A DNA stretch of 52,874 nt from a virus: positions 1 to 52,874 of IMG/VR virus record IMGVR_UViG_3300023284_000636, one strand, 5' to 3'. This document shows positions 46,907-52,874 of the stretch, one piece after another; the stretch's first letter is position 1, and every line of letters begins with the position of its first letter. The notes beneath the pieces were generated by a model. It ran no database searches. It saw nothing but the letters and a program-made list of their open reading frames with translations, and was not told the DNA's origin. A program made the translations under genes and the position numbers.

Positions 46907-48940
46907 ATGAGGACGTTGAGCGCAAATCTTACAACCGAGAACAACAAGGATGCTAATCTGCCGGTCATTGAAGTACAGATAAATGGAGTTACAAATAGAT
47001 ATTCATCCGGGACATTCAGTTCCATAAGTGCAAACCACAAAAAATTAATAAAAGATTTTATCTATACGATGCCACCAGTAGACTTGTTGGACGGACTGCA
47101 ATCGAATCCGCAGTTTAGAGTGGATATAACAGATAAGGATAGAGATCTGACTGGGGATATAAACGCGAACAGCTTTTTCGACCGTCAGGTCACCGCCAGG
47201 TTCGGAGATCAGAATATCGTGATCGGAGACTTCTTCGACTTCCCTAGTTTTAATATCAAGGGAAAACTCGAACTCAGCGAGAAATTCCAGTCATGGATTT
47301 TGACAGGCGTATCAGCTTTTAAATTTCTCAAGCAGGATATATTCAGGGATATCCCTAAGACGACGCTCAGTGGGGACTTTCTCAAGGGCGCTGGCGGCCC
47401 TATCAGCGTGGCATCGTTCACGAGCTTTGTGGACGTTACAAATATGCCGTCGAAAATTGGTGGTATTAGTTTCCTCAAGATCGATAGTGAGATTGTCAAA
47501 TATCTTACTATGACTGGAGGCGAGGCGGATACTATCACCCGAGGCGTGTTTGGGACAGACGATACAGACCACTTTGATGGTGCAGAGGTGTTGCAGTTTT
47601 TTGCTTTTCCTGAACTTTATCCGACTGATTTTTTATTATTTTTGTTGCTTACAACTACAGACGGATCCGGGCATGCCTATTATGATTTGACATCATTCGA
47701 TACGGCGTTTGCCGGTTTCGGTCTTGGGCTTTCGTCGACGGAAGTGAACATAACCTCAATCGAGAGGCTAGGCTATCAATGGTTCTTCCAGGAGGAGGCC
47801 TGTCACTTCCTCGGTAGCTTCAGAACCGAGCAGTCGAAATCCTGGATCAAACGCGAACTCTTGGAGATCGCCAACTTGATCCTATATGTCGATTCCGGCA
47901 ACCAACTGAATGTCGGGATCGTGGACTATCACCAGATGCTCGAGTTCGACGCGACCGGGAACACACTGACGCAGGCCGATATAAAAATAACCAATTACAA
48001 TATAATCCTCGACAGGCTCATAAACGAAATCCGATATGAATATGCGATTGACCCGATCTCTGGGAAGAACGGCCGCTCTATAGAGCTAGAATACGACTCG
48101 AGTACGGCTACGCACGGCGCGGCTGATAAGAGGCATGTTGTCAAGAGCAGACTGTTGGACGATATGGATCCGGCTATAGCTACAAATCCACCCCGAATTG
48201 TCTGGAACACGGCCCGCAGGCTTTTCTTTATGTTCGGGAATCCTGTTGCGGAGATAGAGTTCGAATCTCAGCCGCCAAACTGGCTGTTCGAGCCGATTGC
48301 AGATTCAGTTACGGTAAGCAATACTAAGATCCCAGATATAGAAAACGATGGCGAAGGAATATCGAATCAATATGTGATCACCGGGCAGACTATAAAACCG
48401 ATATCCGATCCGCGTAGTTTCAAATACAATGCTCTGAGCCCAGAACCCTACAATATCGCCGTAGCTATTGCCAGAACTTTTACAGTAGTCACAGAAGGAA
48501 GCATTACTGACACATCAATTGTTTTTCGCAGTGGGGCGGATCTGCTTCAGAACGCTAGCGATGGCAACCACACCTTTGCAGGGGACGTAACGGCGCCTCT
48601 GCTTTACTATGATATCAAGGTGACGCCTCCAAACACAGGAACAACAGAACATTGGATTTCCCTAAGATTTAAACTGTTTACCTCTTTTCCTCTTTTTACG
48701 GGTGCTGTAGTTGATAAAGTAAAAATTCTTAGATACAATTCTGGTGATAGTGCAGCTTTTACAGCTAGAATTATGGCTATAAACAATGATACAACCTTTT
48801 TGGGATTAAGCATTTTTAGAAGCGCTTATGTGCAATGGTTTTTCGCAAACGCATCGGCGGGTTCGGGAGAGAGGCCATCTAGTGTTGAATTAGTAGAATT
48901 TGGATTTGTGAATATACTTGCAACTTTCAGCGAGGTTTAA
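46907..48940 (+). CDS. tail tip/baseplate hub protein
   Basis: A 677-residue protein beginning right after the tape measure. N-terminal P-V-I-E-V-Q-I-N-G-V and repeated beta strands, a middle domain with E-Y-D-S-S-T-A-T, and a C-terminal domain. Its position suggests a DUF2163-like tip protein, but motifs are weak. Confidence 0.65.
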   Translation: MRTLSANLTTENNKDANLPVIEVQINGVTNRYSSGTFSSISANHKKLIKDFIYTMPPVDLLDGLQSNPQFRVDITDKDRDLTGDINANSFFDRQVTARFGDQNIVIGDFFDFPSFNIKGKLELSEKFQSWILTGVSAFKFLKQDIFRDIPKTTLSGDFLKGAGGPISVASFTSFVDVTNMPSKIGGISFLKIDSEIVKYLTMTGGEADTITRGVFGTDDTDHFDGAEVLQFFAFPELYPTDFLLFLLLTTTDGSGHAYYDLTSFDTAFAGFGLGLSSTEVNITSIERLGYQWFFQEEACHFLGSFRTEQSKSWIKRELLEIANLILYVDSGNQLNVGIVDYHQMLEFDATGNTLTQADIKITNYNIILDRLINEIRYEYAIDPISGKNGRSIELEYDSSTATHGAADKRHVVKSRLLDDMDPAIATNPPRIVWNTARRLFFMFGNPVAEIEFESQPPNWLFEPIADSVTVSNTKIPDIENDGEGISNQYVITGQTIKPISDPRSFKYNALSPEPYNIAVAIARTFTVVTEGSITDTSIVFRSGADLLQNASDGNHTFAGDVTAPLLYYDIKVTPPNTGTTEHWISLRFKLFTSFPLFTGAVVDKVKILRYNSGDSAAFTARIMAINNDTTFLGLSIFRSAYVQWFFANASAGSGERPSSVELVEFGFVNILATFSEV

Positions 48941-48946
48941 TTTATA

Positions 48947-50527
48947 ATGGCATTCGGATTTGGTAGAATAGAGTACGACGGCAATGTGATCGACCTGCAA
49001 AGGCCATGGACATCGTTCCAGCCGAGAAAGCCCGTCAGTTCTGACACCAGACAGGCCCAATCCGGAATAGAACAGACGGCGAAGTTCTTTAGCCAGCACT
49101 TCATAGATACAAGATTGAATCTCTTATCGCCCCAGGAAAAATCTGAGTTGCTGCGTCTATTTGAATTTGCCGAAGGCGGAGATTCTTTCACATTGATTCG
49201 GGACCGGAACCTCGGTGCCTATATAAATTTTGAGGGCGGCATAAACCCGACAGCGGCGCCCAGGGGGTTAAAGACTAATGATGATGTTGATGGGACATTC
49301 ACCAGGGCACTGACGACCGATTCGGCCTGGTATTTGGATGAAGGCACAGGATTGCTGACGGTTCGCGATGTGGTAGATCAGCCCAGGTTTCCGGCAGGCA
49401 AATTCGGCGCAGGGATTCAGATGGATGGGGCAGCGGTAAACTTGATTACTAATCGGATAAGTAATGCTGCGTGGATTAAAACAACAATGACGGCAGCCAC
49501 AACAACTGAAACTCTTGACCCAGCAGGTAATAATTCTAATGTTGATAAACTAACAGCAACTGCCGCGAGTGCAACGGCCAAGTTTACCACGGGAACACCA
49601 AAAGGCAACGAAGCTGCTGGGAAATTTTGGATTAAATCTTCAAGTGGAAATGTCTCTTTAAATTTAACAATTGAAACTACAACGGTGATTACAAATGCTG
49701 TAACGGCAACTCCAGTATGGACTGAACTTAAAGTACAGGGGGATACTTCTGCCCTGGCTGCTGGAAATTTAAAACTCGGTATTGAAATTGTAACAAACGG
49801 AGAAATTGTTTATGTCTGGCACACACCACAACTTTTCGATAGTGCTGAATTTGACCTCGGAACAGTTGGACCTTTATCTACGAGCAGCATCACAAGAAAT
49901 TTAGAAAAACTTAATTTTGCCTCTTCTAATATTATGAATAGGGACAAAGGAACTATTTTAATGTGGGTTAAGCCAAGATGGGCATCAAACAAGAAACCTG
50001 CGACTGTATTTTTTGATTCCGGTGATTCTGCTGGTGCAACTGCAAATCGACACGTTGTTTTTTATCACTTGCAAGCAGACGGTTTACACTTAGAGACAAA
50101 CAAGAATAATGGCGCAACTGCGGCTTTTGCTTTTTCTGCTGCTGCATCGCTTACACAGGATTCCTACAATTTTATTGGTGGAACATGGGATGCTACGATT
50201 TCAAACGGACACAAACTTTATCTAGGTGGCTCCCTAATAGGAACGAGTATCAATAGTCCTTACAATATTAGTGAAACGGGGGACACGTTTGCTATAGGTT
50301 CAGAGATAGATGGAGATAATCCTGATTTCTGCGCAATAGATGAAGTTTTAATCACAAGAAATGTTCTAACTGCTGCCGATTTTGCTGGAATTTTTAATCT
50401 CGGTATCGGTCTTGGGGTGCCGAGAAACAGGTGGACGGTCAAACTCGCGGATCAGACTTGGAATCCTAGATGGCTGAATTCAGATGTTTATGATATACCC
50501 CTACTTCTTAAGGAGGTTTTGACATGA
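48947..50527 (+). CDS. tail protein with LamG-like domain
   Basis: A 526-residue protein. Residues 1-85 resemble a tail attachment region; from about residue 320 a LamG/concanavalin-type jelly roll is visible (G-T-I-L-M-W-V-K-P-R-W, H-L-Q-A-D-G-L-H, L-Y-L-G-G-S-L-I-G, A-I-D-E-V-L-I-T-R-N-V-L-T). Such domains bind glycans, so it likely helps recognise the cell surface. Confidence 0.8.
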   Translation: MAFGFGRIEYDGNVIDLQRPWTSFQPRKPVSSDTRQAQSGIEQTAKFFSQHFIDTRLNLLSPQEKSELLRLFEFAEGGDSFTLIRDRNLGAYINFEGGINPTAAPRGLKTNDDVDGTFTRALTTDSAWYLDEGTGLLTVRDVVDQPRFPAGKFGAGIQMDGAAVNLITNRISNAAWIKTTMTAATTTETLDPAGNNSNVDKLTATAASATAKFTTGTPKGNEAAGKFWIKSSSGNVSLNLTIETTTVITNAVTATPVWTELKVQGDTSALAAGNLKLGIEIVTNGEIVYVWHTPQLFDSAEFDLGTVGPLSTSSITRNLEKLNFASSNIMNRDKGTILMWVKPRWASNKKPATVFFDSGDSAGATANRHVVFYHLQADGLHLETNKNNGATAAFAFSAAASLTQDSYNFIGGTWDATISNGHKLYLGGSLIGTSINSPYNISETGDTFAIGSEIDGDNPDFCAIDEVLITRNVLTAADFAGIFNLGIGLGVPRNRWTVKLADQTWNPRWLNSDVYDIPLLLKEVLT

Positions 50528-52874
50528 AAAAAATGACAGGGGCGTTCCTAGCCCTCCTTCTGCTCTTCTGTACTTCTGAGGCGTTCTCTCAAAGACAGAT
50601 AAAAGGGGCTAATGGTCGATTGGATATTATAGATTCAACTACGGCCGACACGGTAAAAATCGACGTTACGGGTCCCATATTTGAAATAAATACAAATTTA
50701 GAGCTTCTTGATGATAAAGATTTGGTTTGGGGAACCAATAATGATTGGCTTGCACAATACAATGAGAGTGTAGATAATCAGCTTTTATTTATTACAGCAA
50801 ACACTTCGGCGGTAGCTACAACCGATCCGATGTTTGAAATTCTTGTGGGAACCACCCCGCCCGCAGACCAGCAAATTTTTGGAATAGGTAAGGGCATACA
50901 GGCAAGCAACACGGCATTATTTACAGTTGATGAAGATGGGGACGGTGTGCTTCTAGGAACCATTACCGCAAGTAATTTGAGTGGAACCAATACAGGCGAC
51001 GTAACTCTTTCTGGAACCCCGGATTATATTACAATATCAGGTCAGATAATTACTCGAAATAGGCTTGATATTGCAGATGACTTAAACACTTTTACATCCG
51101 CACAATTATCTGGAAGGCTAACGAATGAAACCGGAAGCGTATCGGGAAGCCCGCTTGCGGTGTTTAATGTCAACCCTGTTTTGACGGGTGCGACTTTAGC
51201 GGGTATCTTGGCTGATAACGACGATATGGTTTTTGAGATAGATGTCAATAATGACGGTTCAAATAAATACAGTTTCACGGATGGGTTAAGTGCAGAGATA
51301 TTCAGCATTACCGAAGCTGGGGTGGTTGCTGCAAGCTCGACTATTACGGCTGTCGGTTCTTTCATTATCGGCTCAGCCGACATGAATGAGACAGATTTGG
51401 AGAAGCTCGATGGAATTACAAATGGTGCAGGTGCTGCCAATAAAGCTCTCGTTCTTGATGGAAGCACGAACATAGCATCGGGTGTTGGTAGCTTCACAGC
51501 AACCACTTTTGTCGGAGCTTTAACAGGCGAAGCAAGTGGAAACTTAGTCAACAATGCTGCCGACGAAATGTTGTTAGCGGACGCAACTACTAACGTCGTA
51601 ACAGATATTCTCGACTTGAGCCATACGGGTGGAACTGTAGCAGCCGGATTTGGAACTGGTCTCCGTTTCGACATAGAAGATGCAGGAGGGATTGAGGAAC
51701 AGGCCAGCATCGACGTTTCGCTTGACGTGGTGACAGATTTGGCCGAGGAAGCGAGTATTATTTTCCGCCACAACGTAGCTGGAACTATGCAGGAGAGCAT
51801 GAGAATTGACGGAACTGCCGGTTTTGTTGCTATTGGTGGAACAACCACCCCAAGCGTACCCTTGCACGTAGTTGGAACAGTCAATGAGGGTGATGTAATG
51901 AGGGTTGAGGATGAAGATGGAAATTTCTTTTTGGTGGGAAATAATGGAGAGGTTACCTTTCAAGGCAATGCGTCCAATATCTTCGAGCTTGTTGGCACAG
52001 CCGGAAGCAGCAACGTAAGATTTAGAATTAATAATAATACCGGAACCGACGACACTCAAGTCACTTTTGCAAACAATAACTCATCAAGATGGACACTGGG
52101 AAACGATGCTGGCACCAATAATTTTATCATACGTGAAGGTAGCGGTGTGTTTGGTACAAATGACCGTGTAGCCATAATACAGGGCGGCAATTTTGGCATA
52201 GGCACCATCACCCCAGACCAAATTCTTCAAGTAGAGAACTTAACAGGTGATTCAAAAATAGCCATAACATCAGATAACGCGAGCATATCTGAAATCGAGT
52301 TAGGGAATGAGGACGACCCTAATATATTCTCGATAAAGGCTCATCAAGGTGGAGACTCGCTTGAGGTAATAGTCAATAATGCGACAGCCATGATGTTTGA
52401 TAGTGGTGGTAATGTATTTATACCAGCTGGCACCTTAGACATTACTCAAGGCACAAACAGTTCCTTTTTCAGACGAGACAGTGATCAATTTCTGCAAATC
52501 GAAGTGAACGCATCAGCAACCTTTCTGCGGTCATTTTCTAACGATGCCGCACCGAAGGATATGCAGTTCCAATCCGATGAGGGATTTTTTATGGTTGGGA
52601 ATACGGGTGTAACAGTAGATTTGGATAATGATAACGATGGTACTACAGACGTTTTTGTAGTTCGTGATGGAATAAATAATGTTTTATTTCAAGTAAATGA
52701 GAACGATGGCAATGTAACCATAGGCAACGATATTCTATTGGCTGATGGCTCGGTAATAGGGATAACGGGGAACGAGGTTATTACGTTTGCAGCCGCGGGA
52801 ACAATAAATATTACGGGTGCATCGCATGATGTAGATGGAGCGTTTACGGCTTCAACCATTACAAGTGACGGAGA
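50524..52874 (+). CDS. tail fibre-like protein with signal peptide (partial)
   Basis: At least 783 residues, cut by the window end. Signal peptide at residues 4-22 ending E-A-F-S-Q. The body is Gly/Thr/Asn-rich with repeated G-T/T-G-D-V/A-D-N-D turns, typical of beta-helical fibres that may end in a chaperone domain. It overlaps the LamG gene by four bases. Host recognition is the likely role. Confidence 0.75.
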   Translation, partial: MKKMTGAFLALLLLFCTSEAFSQRQIKGANGRLDIIDSTTADTVKIDVTGPIFEINTNLELLDDKDLVWGTNNDWLAQYNESVDNQLLFITANTSAVATTDPMFEILVGTTPPADQQIFGIGKGIQASNTALFTVDEDGDGVLLGTITASNLSGTNTGDVTLSGTPDYITISGQIITRNRLDIADDLNTFTSAQLSGRLTNETGSVSGSPLAVFNVNPVLTGATLAGILADNDDMVFEIDVNNDGSNKYSFTDGLSAEIFSITEAGVVAASSTITAVGSFIIGSADMNETDLEKLDGITNGAGAANKALVLDGSTNIASGVGSFTATTFVGALTGEASGNLVNNAADEMLLADATTNVVTDILDLSHTGGTVAAGFGTGLRFDIEDAGGIEEQASIDVSLDVVTDLAEEASIIFRHNVAGTMQESMRIDGTAGFVAIGGTTTPSVPLHVVGTVNEGDVMRVEDEDGNFFLVGNNGEVTFQGNASNIFELVGTAGSSNVRFRINNNTGTDDTQVTFANNNSSRWTLGNDAGTNNFIIREGSGVFGTNDRVAIIQGGNFGIGTITPDQILQVENLTGDSKIAITSDNASISEIELGNEDDPNIFSIKAHQGGDSLEVIVNNATAMMFDSGGNVFIPAGTLDITQGTNSSFFRRDSDQFLQIEVNASATFLRSFSNDAAPKDMQFQSDEGFFMVGNTGVTVDLDNDNDGTTDVFVVRDGINNVLFQVNENDGNVTIGNDILLADGSVIGITGNEVITFAAAGTINITGASHDVDGAFTASTITSDG

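Noticed and set aside
51042-51884. Minus-strand 280-codon open frame opposite the fibre gene
   Set aside because: It mirrors the low-complexity fibre sequence, has no ribosome binding site or family, and the plus frame is a continuous fibre gene.
1-52874. CRISPR array, insertion sequence, integrase or attachment site
   Set aside because: No regularly spaced repeats, transposase motifs, tyrosine or serine recombinase, or att-like direct repeats at tRNA ends were seen.

Overview
The window is one contiguous stretch of a tailed double-stranded DNA phage (Caudoviricetes) with a Mu/siphovirus-like virion module. It is moderately AT-rich, nearly gapless, and full of 4-base start/stop overlaps with strong AGGAGG ribosome binding sites. 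A head-to-tail order (terminase, portal, ClpP-type head protease, capsid, neck proteins, tail tube, G/GT chaperones, tape measure, tip, fibre) identifies it as a virus. The host cannot be named. Several signal peptides end in an S-Q cleavage region (FSQ, YSQ), as in the Bacteroidota/FCB group, but the strong Shine-Dalgarno use argues against classical Bacteroidota. I saw no integrase, repressor, DNA polymerase, replicative helicase or primase, and no recognisable endolysin.

Layout: (1) 1-4.9 kb, plus strand: small early-type genes, many zinc ribbons, a YopX protein, an HNH endonuclease and a signal-peptide protein with a virion-like domain. (2) 5.0-11.6 kb, minus strand: small genes, a second YopX, a NUMOD/HNH endonuclease, a PD-(D/E)XK nuclease, a Dam-type methylase, a cupin, a MerR-like DNA-binding protein, two irregular tRNAs and an unusual block of structured, pseudoknotted RNA. 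(3) 11.6-19.6 kb, plus strand: recombination and repair (ERF annealing protein, YqaJ exonuclease, NinB-like, NinG-like, RuvC-like resolvase, DEDDy exonuclease) mixed with small genes. (4) 19.6-24.9 kb: DNA methyltransferases, some broken or chimeric, one carrying an intein with a LAGLIDADG endonuclease. (5) 24.9-34.7 kb: large terminase, membrane and lipoprotein genes, a SpeD-like decarboxylase next to a DUF3326 protein, the portal, a Com-like zinc protein and a patatin-like phospholipase. (6) 34.8-35.0 kb: a self-contained promoter, structured RNA and terminator unit. (7) 35.2-52.9 kb: nucleotidyltransferase-ClpP-scaffold fusion, decoration protein, capsid, neck, tail tube, tail chaperones made by a -1 frameshift, tape measure, tip, LamG protein and a fibre gene cut by the window end.

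Most unusual points: two copies of an RNA element whose paired segments covary (9852-9952 and 10540-10648, minus strand), with further pseudoknotted and tRNA-like RNA between them; a 19-21 base leader reused at eight or nine junctions on both strands that is at once the ribosome binding site of one gene and the KEKESK-type tail of the gene before it; the SpeD-like/DUF3326 pair; and the nucleotidyltransferase-protease fusion with an internal start. All assignments come from reading the sequence; no database search was run.
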